Shown piece by piece: positions 34,420 to 43,800 of a stretch of DNA of 64,000 nt. How positions within the stretch are numbered: the first letter of the stretch is position 1; each line of letters begins with the position of its first letter. The DNA is from Streptomyces fagopyri. GTDB lineage: Bacteria; Actinomycetota; Actinomycetes; Streptomycetales; Streptomycetaceae. Below the pieces are notes generated by a model. That model was not told the origin of the DNA and did no database searches. It saw nothing but the letters and a program-made list of their open reading frames with translations. Made by a program: the position numbers and the translations under genes. Location of the stretch: the NCBI RefSeq assembly GCF_009498275.1, contig NZ_CP045643.1:8804001-8868000 (forward strand). The letters are read 5' to 3'.

Positions 34420-37400
34420 GTGCTCCGAGTCATCCGGAGCCATCATCAGGGAAGTCAGTTGCGACAAGAGTTCCTCCGAAGAGGCTGGTACACAGCCGGC
34501 GCTGGCCTGGTCGCCGGTGTAGCGGGGCTGGTCTCGGCGCTGGCCGCCGTGCAGCTCGCCCTGCGCGTCGTCACCGCGCACAGCAGTGCATATTTTGACG
34601 TTCTCGTAGCCAAGCATCTCGCCCCGGACATCTCGGGCACCGTGGCTGCGCTCGTTGCCGGTTCCGGGGTGCCGGTCGAATGGCGCATGGCGCCCTTCTC
34701 AGGCTCCATCACAGCCCCCTGGGTATTCGAGCACCGCTCTGAGCTGCTCCTGATAGGAATCGGCCCGCTCCTCGGTACCGCTGCGCTCGGGTGGTTCGTT
34801 GCCGCCACCGCCCGCGCCCTTGCCTTCCCGAAGTGGCCGCTGCTGGCCGCCTCGGCGGGTTCCTACGCCGCCCTCGCGGGTATCGCTCAGGTGGCGACCA
34901 GTGACCCTGGCTCGACTGCGGCGATGGAGCTGTCGACATCGACCGCCTGGGCGGTCGCCGCGGCGGCCGGCTGGGCACTGGCAGTCGGCGGTGCCATCGT
35001 GCGCTTCTACCCGGCAGCGGGGCAGCGTTCGCCTCGGGACGCAGGAGCCGCGCGACAGCGGGCCGTACGGGCGACGGCGGTCACAGCCGCGGTAGCGGTG
35101 GTCGCCTCGGTGCTGTCCGCAACTACTGCGACAGCGGCACCCGCGCACCCGCGACCGCTGCCGAAGTGGCGGGCTTCAGGGGTCAGTGACGCCCTGAAGA
35201 AGCTCCAGCGTGAGTCCGGCCACAAGCTCCACGTGACCAGCAACCCGCAGACGGGTACTCCTTCGACGCTGGGCAGCCTGCGCAGCCGGCTGACGGGGCG
35301 TGATGTTCCGGCGTGGCTTCACACGCACGCGAAGCTGTTCGGCGTCACGGACACTGACGGCATGCTGTCGACGGTCACCGGCCGCGTCCAACTGCCGGAC
35401 TCTACCGGCGCCCACCACGTCTGGTACGACCAGTCGATCCACGGCGTGCCGGTGTACAACGCGCGGCTGGGAGTGCACCTGGACCGCGGCAACACCGCGG
35501 TGACCGCCGTCACCAACGGGCTGCGCCCTGACCTGATCCCCCCGGCCTCGACGGTCCCGACGGTCGGTCGGAAGGCCGCTGTCGCAGTCGCGGGCAAGGC
35601 AATGCGGCATGCCAAAACGGTCGCATCTCCCTCGCTGGTGGTGTACCCCGGTTCGCCGAAGCAGGGATTCAAGAGCCCCTCGGCCCTGACCTGGCAAGTC
35701 GATCTGATGGACCAGAGCGGGTTCAGCGAGCGGATCTTCGTCGATGCTCTGCACACGGGAGTCATCGTCGGTGTCCAGCCGCTCACCGAGACGGCCACGG
35801 CAGCAGTTCCCGACCCGCCGAGGGCGCTGCTGCAGAACGCCACCCGTGATGACCTGACATGGCAGCCCGACCTCGACTACGACACCAACAGCTGCTATAA
35901 CGTCCCGGCGATCGGTCCCGACGGCACCTTTTCCGAGGGCCTCGACCACAACAATACGACCTCCTCGGCCGACTGCCGGGACCAGTCCGATCTGGACAAC
36001 ACCAACGCGTACTCCCGGCAACGGTGCAACTCCGGATGGTGTGTCTACCTCTACGACTACTACTTCGAGAAGGACGTGGCAGTCGAGAACGTCGCCGACG
36101 CCGGAGGGCACGTCCACGACTGGGAGCACATCGCGGTCTGGGTGAAGGACCACCAGGCACAGTACGTCTCCACATCCGCACATGGCGAGTACCACGTTCA
36201 CCCGGCCAGCGAGGTCCGGTGGGACGGCACCCATCCCAAGGTCGTCTACCAAAAGGAGGGCGGCACGACCCATGATTTCCGCCTCGCCAACGCCAACGAC
36301 GAACCGCCGGAGAACCATTACCACAACTGGCGCCGTTCGACGCTCGTCTCCTACAACGGCTTCCCCAGTGGACTGCGGGACAAGCTCTACGTCCACAACT
36401 TTGACCACGCGTCGATGGGGACCAAGGACTCGGCGTTCGCTGACAACCTCGGCAAAGCCATCCCGATCACGCTGAACCCGCCCGGGCAGCTCTTCCCGTT
36501 CGACTTCGACCGTGACGAGGGCTCACCGGGCAACCTGGGCCTGGACCGCAGGGTCTGGGACATGAAGAACCAGCAAAACTACTTCGCAGCCCAACAGGTG
36601 AGAACGGAGGGCGCCGCACCCAGTCACGACAACGACGCGGACGACGCATACGACCAGAGCGGCGTGGTCTACAACTTTTTCAAGAACAAATTCGGACGCA
36701 ACAGCATAGACGGCAGCGGCATGGCCCTGCAGTCATATGTGCACTACAGCACGAACTATATAAACGCGAACTGGAACGGCGCGTACATGACGTACGGCGA
36801 CGGCATGCTGTCCCAGGACGTCTCCGGCCACGAAATGACGCACGGCATCACCCAGAACACCGCAGGCCTCCAGTACTCATTCCAGTCCGGGGCACTGAAC
36901 GAGAGCATTTCCGACTTCTTCGGGGAAATGACCGAGCGAGCGGCAAAGGGACAGAATGACTGGCTGGTAGGTTCCAACATGAAGGTGCATGCACCTTTCC
37001 GATCCATGGCCGACCCCGCTGCCTACGGTCAACCGGCAAGCATGGGCCAGTACGAAGCGACCTGCCTGGACAACGGCGGTGTCCACAAGAACAGCGGAAT
37101 ACCGAACCACGCGTTCTACCGCATGTCCGCACTCATGGGCCCCGACACCACCACCAACATCGTGTGGAGGGCCCTGACGCAGTACCTCTCCCCGACGTCG
37201 ACGTTCGCCGACGCTGAGACGGCCATGGTGACCGCCGCCTCGGACCTCTACGGCGGGACTTCCCTCCAGACCTCCGTCACCAACAGCGTCTGGACGAGCG
37301 ACGCCGGAATCACACCCAGCACCCCAGACACGCGGCCTACAGAATGCGCCGGCGGCATCATCAGCTGCTCGACTCTCGGACAGATCTACGAAAACTCCGG

Positions 37401-39015
37401 GGCGCTGAAAGCCGACGGTGCTGCGCTCGAGGACGTGGCCGGTTCGCTGATTCACATGTACGAGATCGGCACCATCACCGATTCCCCTGCCGTCACCTAT
37501 TACGAAAAGCTCTTCCTCGACAACCGGAGTGATGTCGACCGTGCGCTGCATCTCCAGGGCCCGCTCCTGGACCAGTTCGTGCAGACGGTCCAGGCATGGT
37601 CACCCGTGTTCAAGGCGGTAGGCACGGACAAGGCCGACACGGTCATCATGACCCAGGCCCAGATCGACTCGGCCGGCGCCCTCATCGACGCGATGGTCAC
37701 CGCCGCCAATGAGCAAGGCAAAACTCATCTGGCCCAGCTGCTCCCCGAAGAGTGGGGCAGAATCGGAGCACAGCACTTGGTGGGCCTCAGCGTCACCGGA
37801 GGCATCCACTACCTCGACACCGTCGTCGGACAGGTGCCCACTCCCACACCTGGACAGGCCGCACCGTCGCTGGCCTCGACCTTCAACAACGTGTCGGTCA
37901 CCCAGGACACCGCAACGGACGCCGGTGACTTCGACGGCGGCGGGGCAAGCCTTTCTGCGCAAGCACTCGCCAAGGCGGGTGTCACCCCGGGTTCGAAGGT
38001 TTCTCATGGCGGCTTGGCCCTGGACTGGCCTGCCACCGCGGGCAGCGGCAGGCCGGACAACACCGTCGCCAACGGGCAGACCATCACCCTCAACGGCACC
38101 AGCGACACCCTCGGTTTCCTGGTGTCGGCGAGTTACGGACCGGCCGGCGGCAAGGGATACGTCTTCTACTCGGACGGCACCAGTCAGCAGTACAGTCTGA
38201 GCAGCCCCGACTGGTTCGGCGGTGACGGCGACGTCGCCGTCAGCACCTCCTACCAGAACCGCTACGGCAACGAGACCTACCAGGGCTCGGCGTACGTGTA
38301 CTACGTCGGGGTGCCGCTGCAGTCCGGCAAGACACCGGTCAGCGTCCAGCTGCCCGACGTCGGCGCCGCAGCCGCAGAGCACAAACCCACCCTGCACATC
38401 CACTCCATGGGACTGGGCAAAGCCGCGACCGACCTGGAATCGGCGTTCAACAACGTGGCCGTCACTCAGGACAACGGCACCGACCTCGGTGACTTCGACG
38501 GCGGCGGGGCCAGCTTCTCCGCGCAGGCACTCGCCGCTGCGGGAGTCACCGCGGGCTCCACCGCCACCCACGCGGGTCTGACCCTCACCTGGCCCTCCAC
38601 GGCCGGTAAGGCCGACACCAGTGGCCTCGGCTCCTTTGGCGAGCCGGACAACGCTGTCGCCTCAGGCCAGACCATCGCGGTCGATCAACCCCAGGGCAAC
38701 ACCCTCGGTTTCCTGGTCTCGGCAAGCTACGGACCGGCCGGGGGAGAAGGGACCGTACGCTACTCCGACGGCACGAGCCAGAAGTTCAGCCTGAGCAGCC
38801 CCGACTGGTTCGGCGGTGACGGCGACGTCGCCGTCAGCACCTCCTACCAGAACCGCTACGGCAACGAGACCTACCAGGGCTCGGCGTACGTGTACTACGT
38901 CGGGGTGTCGCTGCAGTCCGGCAAGACACCGGTCAGCGTCCAGCTGCCCGACGTCAGCGCCGCAGCCGCAGAGCACAAACCCACCCTGCACGTCTTTGCC
39001 ATGACCCGCGGCTGA
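34420..39015 (+). CDS. membrane-anchored NLP-domain / M4 metalloprotease fusion (1531 aa)
   Basis: Residues ~20-235 hold about five hydrophobic helices, the last (ATAVTAAVAVVASVLSATTA) resembling a signal peptide. Residues ~245-460 are an M4 propeptide (FTP/PepSY-like, HHVWYDQSIHGVPVYNARLG). Residues ~475-690 match NLP/NPP1 necrosis-inducing-like proteins, with GHVHDWEHIAVWV at 563-575 and GTHPKVVYQK. Residues ~700-1110 are the thermolysin-type peptidase: GHEMTH (His804, Glu805, His808) and NESISD (Glu828), spaced as in thermolysin. Two ~190-residue beta modules follow (FNNVxVTQD, DFDGGGAS, PDNxVAxGQTI). GTG 34420 is the first start; the natural start may be later. It is probably secreted or surface-anchored. 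Confidence 0.8.
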   Translation: MLRVIRSHHQGSQLRQEFLRRGWYTAGAGLVAGVAGLVSALAAVQLALRVVTAHSSAYFDVLVAKHLAPDISGTVAALVAGSGVPVEWRMAPFSGSITAPWVFEHRSELLLIGIGPLLGTAALGWFVAATARALAFPKWPLLAASAGSYAALAGIAQVATSDPGSTAAMELSTSTAWAVAAAAGWALAVGGAIVRFYPAAGQRSPRDAGAARQRAVRATAVTAAVAVVASVLSATTATAAPAHPRPLPKWRASGVSDALKKLQRESGHKLHVTSNPQTGTPSTLGSLRSRLTGRDVPAWLHTHAKLFGVTDTDGMLSTVTGRVQLPDSTGAHHVWYDQSIHGVPVYNARLGVHLDRGNTAVTAVTNGLRPDLIPPASTVPTVGRKAAVAVAGKAMRHAKTVASPSLVVYPGSPKQGFKSPSALTWQVDLMDQSGFSERIFVDALHTGVIVGVQPLTETATAAVPDPPRALLQNATRDDLTWQPDLDYDTNSCYNVPAIGPDGTFSEGLDHNNTTSSADCRDQSDLDNTNAYSRQRCNSGWCVYLYDYYFEKDVAVENVADAGGHVHDWEHIAVWVKDHQAQYVSTSAHGEYHVHPASEVRWDGTHPKVVYQKEGGTTHDFRLANANDEPPENHYHNWRRSTLVSYNGFPSGLRDKLYVHNFDHASMGTKDSAFADNLGKAIPITLNPPGQLFPFDFDRDEGSPGNLGLDRRVWDMKNQQNYFAAQQVRTEGAAPSHDNDADDAYDQSGVVYNFFKNKFGRNSIDGSGMALQSYVHYSTNYINANWNGAYMTYGDGMLSQDVSGHEMTHGITQNTAGLQYSFQSGALNESISDFFGEMTERAAKGQNDWLVGSNMKVHAPFRSMADPAAYGQPASMGQYEATCLDNGGVHKNSGIPNHAFYRMSALMGPDTTTNIVWRALTQYLSPTSTFADAETAMVTAASDLYGGTSLQTSVTNSVWTSDAGITPSTPDTRPTECAGGIISCSTLGQIYENSGALKADGAALEDVAGSLIHMYEIGTITDSPAVTYYEKLFLDNRSDVDRALHLQGPLLDQFVQTVQAWSPVFKAVGTDKADTVIMTQAQIDSAGALIDAMVTAANEQGKTHLAQLLPEEWGRIGAQHLVGLSVTGGIHYLDTVVGQVPTPTPGQAAPSLASTFNNVSVTQDTATDAGDFDGGGASLSAQALAKAGVTPGSKVSHGGLALDWPATAGSGRPDNTVANGQTITLNGTSDTLGFLVSASYGPAGGKGYVFYSDGTSQQYSLSSPDWFGGDGDVAVSTSYQNRYGNETYQGSAYVYYVGVPLQSGKTPVSVQLPDVGAAAAEHKPTLHIHSMGLGKAATDLESAFNNVAVTQDNGTDLGDFDGGGASFSAQALAAAGVTAGSTATHAGLTLTWPSTAGKADTSGLGSFGEPDNAVASGQTIAVDQPQGNTLGFLVSASYGPAGGEGTVRYSDGTSQKFSLSSPDWFGGDGDVAVSTSYQNRYGNETYQGSAYVYYVGVSLQSGKTPVSVQLPDVSAAAAEHKPTLHVFAMTRG
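38197..38397 (+). repeat. 201-bp intragenic direct repeat, unit 1
   Basis: It matches 38791-38991 with only two differences seen, far more similar than the rest of the two C-terminal modules. This indicates recent gene conversion or duplication inside the protease gene. Confidence 0.85.
38791..38991 (+). repeat. 201-bp intragenic direct repeat, unit 2
   Basis: Second unit of the repeat, offset by 594 bp (198 codons), in frame. Confidence 0.85.
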
Positions 39016-39043
39016 CGACCAGCCAGTAGGACAGCTCACCCTG

Positions 39044-39080
39044 TCGGGGCCAGCCGAGTGTGATCCTCGGCCGGCCCCGA
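39044..39080. terminator. hairpin terminator of the protease gene
   Basis: TCGGGGCCAGCCGAG and CTCGGCCGGCCCCGA pair over 15 bp with one mismatch and a 7-nt loop, 28 bp after the stop. Confidence 0.8.
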
Positions 39081-39194
39081 CCCGTGTCGGCCCGCCCAGC
39101 GTGATCTGGCTGGGTGATCGGCACCAGTGCTGGAGGACGCTGTGCGCCGACGGCCGCCGGATGCCGGCGCCTGTTCCGCCGGGCGCGGGCTGGG

Positions 39195-39332
39195 TCAGAA
39201 GGGCGGGTCGTCGGTGTAGCCGCCCGACCAGCGTTCGGCTCGCAGCCTTGCCCAGTGCTTCCGGACTGCGACGTCGTCCGCGTTCTCCAGGCCGCTGATG
39301 TCGTGACCCCACTCTTTCAGCGCGGTGGATTC
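39195..39332 (-). pseudogene. gene 3' fragment cut by IS30
   Basis: The minus strand reads TALKEWGHDISGLENADDVA then VRKHWARLRAERWSGGYTDD-PPF-stop. Its natural codon use ends abruptly at the IS30 boundary. No matching 5' half was found on the other side of the element. Family not recognised. Confidence 0.5.
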
Positions 39333-39532
39333 CAGCGATCATCGCAACACGGTGATCATTCCAGTGTTGCGACGAGCTTAGCGAAGAGGTTCGCGGGGGT
39401 CTGCCAGCCGAGGGTCCTGCGGGGGCGGCTGTTGAGTTCGGCGGCGACGAAGGCGAGGTCCTCTGCGCTGAAGATGGACAGGTCGGTGCTCTTCGGAAAG
39501 TACTGCCGGAGCAGGCCGTTGACGCTTCTATG

Positions 39533-40591
39533 TCAAGCGGCGATCTGGTGTTGGGCGATGTGGTGCTGCCAAGTAGCCCGGTCTTGGGTCATGGCGCGGT
39601 GGATGACGTCGATCAGGTGGCGTTTGAGGATGCGTCGGGCTCCGCGGGCTCCCTTGGCCGGCTCGTGGCGGGCCAGGAGTGCTCGCGCGCCCGGGTGGAA
39701 GCGCTGCTGGACGATGGACGTCGTGTAGAGCACGCTGTTGAGCCGCCGGTTGCCTCCTCGGTGCAGTCGGTAGCGTTCTTTATCGGAGGAGTAGACCGGG
39801 ATCGGTGCGGTCCCTGTGTAGCGGGCGAGCTTCGCTGAGCTGGTGAAACGGGTGATGTCACCGATCTCGGCGAGGAGGACCGCCGCAGAGACGTGGCTGA
39901 TCCCTGTGATCTCAAGCAGCGCGGGGGCCAGCGGGGTGACCAGTTCGCGGATCGTGGTTTCGAGTCCGCGGACACGTTTGTTCAGCCCGTCTATCTCCGT
40001 GATCATCTCGGTCAGCACCCGGCGGACGTGATCGCTCATGTCCGTGGTGTCCACCAGCGCCATCAGTGAGGTCATGCCGGGCCGGCGGGTGAGGTCGCCC
40101 GGTGTGTGGTCGAGCCAGAGGTGGGTGTATGCCTTGAGCTGATTGATCACCATGGTGCGGCGTCGGACAAGGTCGGCCCGTGAGTCGACCAGCACGCGCA
40201 GCTCGCGCACGCGGTCATCGATGCGGTGATGGTCCAGGCCGGGGGTGGCGATCGCGGCGTGGGCGACCGCGACGGCGTCGACGGGGTCGGACTTCGAGCC
40301 GGTGGCAGCGTGCAGTTTTCGGTGGGCGGCCATCAGGCGGGTGGGGACCCAGACCACTTCGTGGCCGGTCAGCAGCAGGCCGTCGGCCAGGCGGCGGGCG
40401 AAGCCGCGGCCGTCCTCGATGGCCCAGGTGACGGGGGTGCCGTCGGCGATAGTGCGGATCCACTTGAGCAGGACGCCGATCAGGTTCGCGTCGTTCTTGA
40501 CGGTCAACGGCCTGGTCAGTCGCCTGCCGTCAGCATCGACGGCCACTGCGACGTGGACGTGCTTGTGCGGGTCGATCCCCACTGTCACCAT
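39533..40591 (-). CDS. IS110-family transposase/recombinase (352 aa)
   Basis: The N-terminal RuvC-like DEDD domain reads VTVGIDPHKHVHVAVAVDAD and includes ATGSKSDPVDAVAVAHAAI. The C-terminal Transposase_20 domain has LLEITGISHVSAAVLLAEIG, SSAKLARYTGTAPIPVYSSD and RLHRGGNRRLNSVLYTTSIV with the catalytic Ser region. GGAGGAC precedes ATG 40591. IS110 recombinases act with a structured bridge RNA from the element's own non-coding end. Confidence 0.9.
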   Translation of the reverse strand: MVTVGIDPHKHVHVAVAVDADGRRLTRPLTVKNDANLIGVLLKWIRTIADGTPVTWAIEDGRGFARRLADGLLLTGHEVVWVPTRLMAAHRKLHAATGSKSDPVDAVAVAHAAIATPGLDHHRIDDRVRELRVLVDSRADLVRRRTMVINQLKAYTHLWLDHTPGDLTRRPGMTSLMALVDTTDMSDHVRRVLTEMITEIDGLNKRVRGLETTIRELVTPLAPALLEITGISHVSAAVLLAEIGDITRFTSSAKLARYTGTAPIPVYSSDKERYRLHRGGNRRLNSVLYTTSIVQQRFHPGARALLARHEPAKGARGARRILKRHLIDVIHRAMTQDRATWQHHIAQHQIAA

Positions 40592-40840
40592 CGAGTTGTC
40601 CTCCTGTCTGCTGTCGCGGATGACGGGGCAGATACGAGGGCCCTGGCCAGGGGACAGACCTATTGCGAGTTGACGGCTCAGCAGGCTTCTATCAAGTCAC
40701 TCCCGGCCAGGGCTCTCGCCCTGTGGACCGCCGTGGACATCTCAACGGAAAGCCTTTCGGCACGTGTTCTCCGAGTCACCCGACGGTCCCGCCGAACCGC
40801 TCCCGTCGAAGAGGCCCGGCCCGCCAAGGCTGCACCAATA
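40592..40840 (-). ncRNA. candidate IS110 bridge-RNA region
   Basis: This 249-bp segment between the element's left end and the recombinase start has no ORF of its own. IS110-group elements encode their bridge RNA at this position. Dyads such as GGCCAGGGCTCTCGCCCTGTGG (loop with GGCGAGAGCCCTGGCC on the minus strand) and CAGGGCCCTCG are visible. The RNA boundaries and guide loops were not determined. Confidence 0.4.
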
Positions 40841-42112
40841 GGTGTTCTCGTTCGAGCCGCGCTGCCACGGACTGGCGGGTTCACAGAAGTAGACCGGGAT
40901 GCCGGTGGCGCGGGTGAACTCGTCGTGGCGGCTCATCTCGCTGCCCTGATCCCAGGTCAGCGAGTGGGCGAGCCCGGAGGGCAGGTCGGCAAAGGCGTGC
41001 AGGAGCGCCTCGCGGACGTTCTCCGCAGAGTGGTTGTGGGGAAGGTGGAGGAGCTTGACGTAGCGGGTGGTGCGGTCGACCAGGGTTCCGATCGCGGAGC
41101 GGTTGGCCGTGCCGACGATGAGGTCGCCTTCCCAGTGCCCGGCGACCGAGCGGTCGTCAACTTCCGCCGGCCGGTGGCTGATCAGCTTTCCCGGGTTGAT
41201 GAACCGCGTGGCGCGCTGCTCAGCGCGCCGACGTCGCCGCCGCGCGGGTCGACCGGTGCGCAAGGTGACGGCCGCGCGCTCCAGGCCGCCGCGGTGCGGC
41301 AGGTAGACGGCCTGGTAGATGGTCTCGTGGGCCAGGTGGCGGTCGGGGTCGTCCGGGAAAGCGGCGCGCAGGGCCTGGCAGATCTGCTCCGGGCTCCAAC
41401 GCCGGTCCAGGTGCTGCTGGATGAACTCCTTCAGCTCCGGATCGCGCCGTATCTTCCCTTCCTTGGAGCGGGCGCGGCGTACGGACGCCCGACGCTGGGC
41501 CTGGAAGGGGTGGTACTTGCCGGTGCGCGGGTCGCGGTTGCGGCGCACCTCCCGGCTGATCGTGGCTGGGTCCCGGCCAAGTTCCCGGGCGATGGCGCGC
41601 AAGGAATTCTTGGCCTGCAACAGGTCGGCGATGACGATCCGCTCGTCCTCCGACAAGAACCGCTCGGAGACCGTGTCGGACTCCCGTACGTCGGTGATCG
41701 GCAGGTAGACACGCACGTTGCCGGCCCGGTCGACGATCTTCCTTCCGTACCTCCAACGGTTCCCAGTCTTGCGGTTGATTCCCACCTCTCGGCACGCGGC
41801 CGAGTTGCTCATCCCCTGCGCCATGAGGCGAAGGTATTGATCACGCTTGTCCGCCAACGGCGCAGGTCCGGGCTTCTTCGGCTTTCGACGCGGCTTGGTC
41901 ATCGCAACAACCCCGAAGGTCAGGTGTTGCAACGACCTCTAGAACCCAAGCTCCTACCAGGGGCCACTACTCACTCCTGAAGCCTCCAAGGCACGGGCCG
42001 AGCAGGCCAACGTCGGCTGACAATGACGATCCCTGCTCGACGGCCATCCCGTGGGGTGCTCCGGGCGAGTAATGGGATGTCGGTCCAGCTGTTGATCCGT
42101 CATGATCGCGCC

Positions 42113-42703
42113 ATGAGTACTCCATACGAGTTCCGCGTGGCCGATAACTGGGCTGGCGGCTTCTACGAGCTGGCGATCGAGGTGGGGCCGCGGAGCGATG
42201 CCCGGCTGCAGCGCGTCCTGACCGCGGTGTGGTCCGCAGCGGACGTTCAGGGGTGCTTCGGTGACCGGTCCCGTGAGCCTCAGGATCAAGAGTCCGTTGA
42301 GTGCACGGTGGAGTCTCTGATGAGGTTCGGGCACTTGCAAGGGCAGGTTCGCTTGCCGACGGGCCAGCTCGTGGTCTGTGGTTGCGTGGCAATTCTGGAA
42401 GACGGAGCCGACACCATCGACTGGTTGGACTTCTATATTCCTCTCGGCGCCCTCGACCGCACCGGCATCGTCTACCACGAGAGCGGCCAACAGTTCTTCA
42501 GGTCCCAGGTTCTTGACGACTGGCTGGCTGCCGTGGGAACCGAGGCATTCCGCACCGCTGACTTCCACGCGGGCTACATCGGCTGGGAGACCTCCGGCTG
42601 CACCGACGCCGCCACCTTGAACGGCCGGATGCCGGAGTCACGAGGCATCGGCTACCTCCTTCCGCAAGACGGAGCCCTGCGCTACGGCGCCGCCAACGAC
42701 TGA
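42113..42703 (+). CDS. conserved hypothetical protein (196 aa)
   Basis: ATG 42113 begins MSTPYEFRVADNWAGGFYEL. The product contains CTVESLMRFGHLQGQVRLPT, LEDGADTIDWLDFYIPLGAL and VLDDWLAAVGTEAFRTADFH. It looks like a soluble alpha/beta protein, of a type scattered in Streptomyces accessory DNA. No catalytic motif. It starts about 170 bp right of IS30. Confidence 0.65.
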   Translation: MSTPYEFRVADNWAGGFYELAIEVGPRSDARLQRVLTAVWSAADVQGCFGDRSREPQDQESVECTVESLMRFGHLQGQVRLPTGQLVVCGCVAILEDGADTIDWLDFYIPLGALDRTGIVYHESGQQFFRSQVLDDWLAAVGTEAFRTADFHAGYIGWETSGCTDAATLNGRMPESRGIGYLLPQDGALRYGAAND

Positions 42704-42862
42704 TCCTGAGTGACGTCAAAACTCGGGACTGGCACAGATCTTGGGGAGCCGTCGCGGAGCGTCACCGGGGCAACGGCATGAGTCGGGTCGGCCCGCGGGC
42801 GGTATGCCGGGGCGGCCAATTTTCCAGGCGCTCTCGCGAGCCGTGCTGGCATCGTATGAACC

Positions 42863-43387
42863 ATGGCAGCGATAGACGACACATCCGAACCTGACAGCCC
42901 TGTCCGCAGCGCCTATCCACCCCTGCTGGAGGTAGCGTGGCTGTATCAGGCGGATCAGGTGAATCCGGAAGACCTGCCGATGACCGCTGCCCCGGCACTC
43001 GCAGTGGGAATGGACACGCCGGCCCTGTGCGAGCTCGCCGGCCTGCCGCGTCATGCGGACCCCCGGGACATCCGCGACACATTCGAGCAGGCTCTCGAAG
43101 AATTGGGGATCATCCTGCCCGATCACCACATGGCCCGGCGATACGCGCTGGGCAGGCTGGCCACGCGATTCACCGCCGGGGAGGTGGATGTTGCCGAGTT
43201 GGCATCGGACGAGTGGTCGGATATGGAGGTCGAGACCGCTGAGGAGCAGGCATTCGTGGTGCTCCTCCCGCCGTGCTCGTGCTGCATCGACTACACCCTG
43301 GGGCTCGACGAGGCGGCATGGAAAGCGCAACTGCAGATCGCGGCCTTTGCCTTGGTCTCGCAGCCCACGGTCGGGCCGCGCTTCTGA
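42863..43387 (+). CDS. hypothetical protein (174 aa)
   Basis: The product MAAIDDTSEPDSPVRSAYPP contains LARHADPRDIRDTFEQALEE-like helices, GEVDVAELASDEWSDMEVET and LLPPCSCCIDYTLGLDEAAW with a CSCC cluster. The ribosome-binding site is weak. Function unknown. Confidence 0.55.
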   Translation: MAAIDDTSEPDSPVRSAYPPLLEVAWLYQADQVNPEDLPMTAAPALAVGMDTPALCELAGLPRHADPRDIRDTFEQALEELGIILPDHHMARRYALGRLATRFTAGEVDVAELASDEWSDMEVETAEEQAFVVLLPPCSCCIDYTLGLDEAAWKAQLQIAAFALVSQPTVGPRF

Positions 43388-43444
43388 CGCACGGGGTCAG
43401 AAGGCGTTCTGGCGCAACATCTGGGTCGCGATCGCGGTGGGTCA

Positions 43445-43800
43445 CTGAAGCAGGATCATCTTGCGGAGGAGTTCGAATCCGGCTCGGCCATAGAGCTGCC
43501 GCTTGATCTTCTTGATGCGATTGACGGCGCCCTCGATGCTGCCGGAGCTCCAGTCGAGAGTGAGCCCGGCGGTCACGGCGTCGAGGTCTCGGAGCAGGTG
43601 GAGTGCGAAGCCTGTGAGGCCGGGCAGCTGGCTGGCGTCGACTGCGTTGATCCAGGTGGGGAGTGTGGAGCCGAGGCGGTCGGTGAGTATCTCGCCGAAG
43701 TCACGGACGTGTCCGGCCGCCTTGTCCAGTTCAGGGCAACGGGCAAGGACGTCCCTCAGGGTGGCACGGTCTTCGTCATTCAGGGCCCTTCGTCGGCGAC
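43445..43800 (-). pseudogene. ISL3-family transposase C-terminal fragment
   Basis: The frame reads RATLRDVLARCPELDKAAGH, DASQLPGLTGFALHLLRDLD and GLTLDWSSGSIEGAVNRIKK then KRQLYGRAGFELLRKMIL. SGxIEGxVNRIKxIKRxMYGRA is the ISL3 C-terminal signature. The 5' part is replaced by the end of a methyltransferase gene. Confidence 0.75.

Larger units (their letters stand above)
39522..40840 (-). mobile_element. IS110-family insertion sequence nested in IS30 (1319 bp)
   Basis: Boundaries are deduced from the broken IS30 gene: GAGAACACC at 40841-40849 and its continuation AACGGCCTG at 39514-39521. There are no terminal inverted repeats, as expected. The element carries one recombinase gene and about 250 bp of non-coding DNA before it, with almost none after it. 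Confidence 0.8.
39356..41932 (-). pseudogene. IS30-family transposase split by IS110 insertion
   Basis: The 5' part (start ATG 41932 or 41902) has the IS30 helix-turn-helix SNSAACREVGINRKTGNRWR, then SLRAIARELGRDPATISREV and the DDE core HWEGDLIVGTANRSAIGTLV, LTWDQGSEMSRHDEFTRATG and PWQRGSNENT. The 3' part resumes NGLLRQYFPKSTDLSIFSAE, DLAFVAAELNSRPRRTLGWQ and ends at 39356. The IS110-type insert lies between codons of SNENT and NGLLR. Confidence 0.85.
39333..41943 (-). mobile_element. IS30-family element, interrupted by an IS110-family element
   Basis: Imperfect terminal repeats are visible: AGCGATCATCGCAACACGG at the left and the reverse of CAGGTGTTGCAACGACCTCT at the right. The transposase is split into 39356-39521 and 40841-41932. 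Removing the 1319-bp insert rejoins the frame exactly. Confidence 0.8.

Noticed and set aside
40226..41980. 584-aa plus-strand open frame
   Set aside because: It is the antisense shadow of the IS110 and IS30 transposases.
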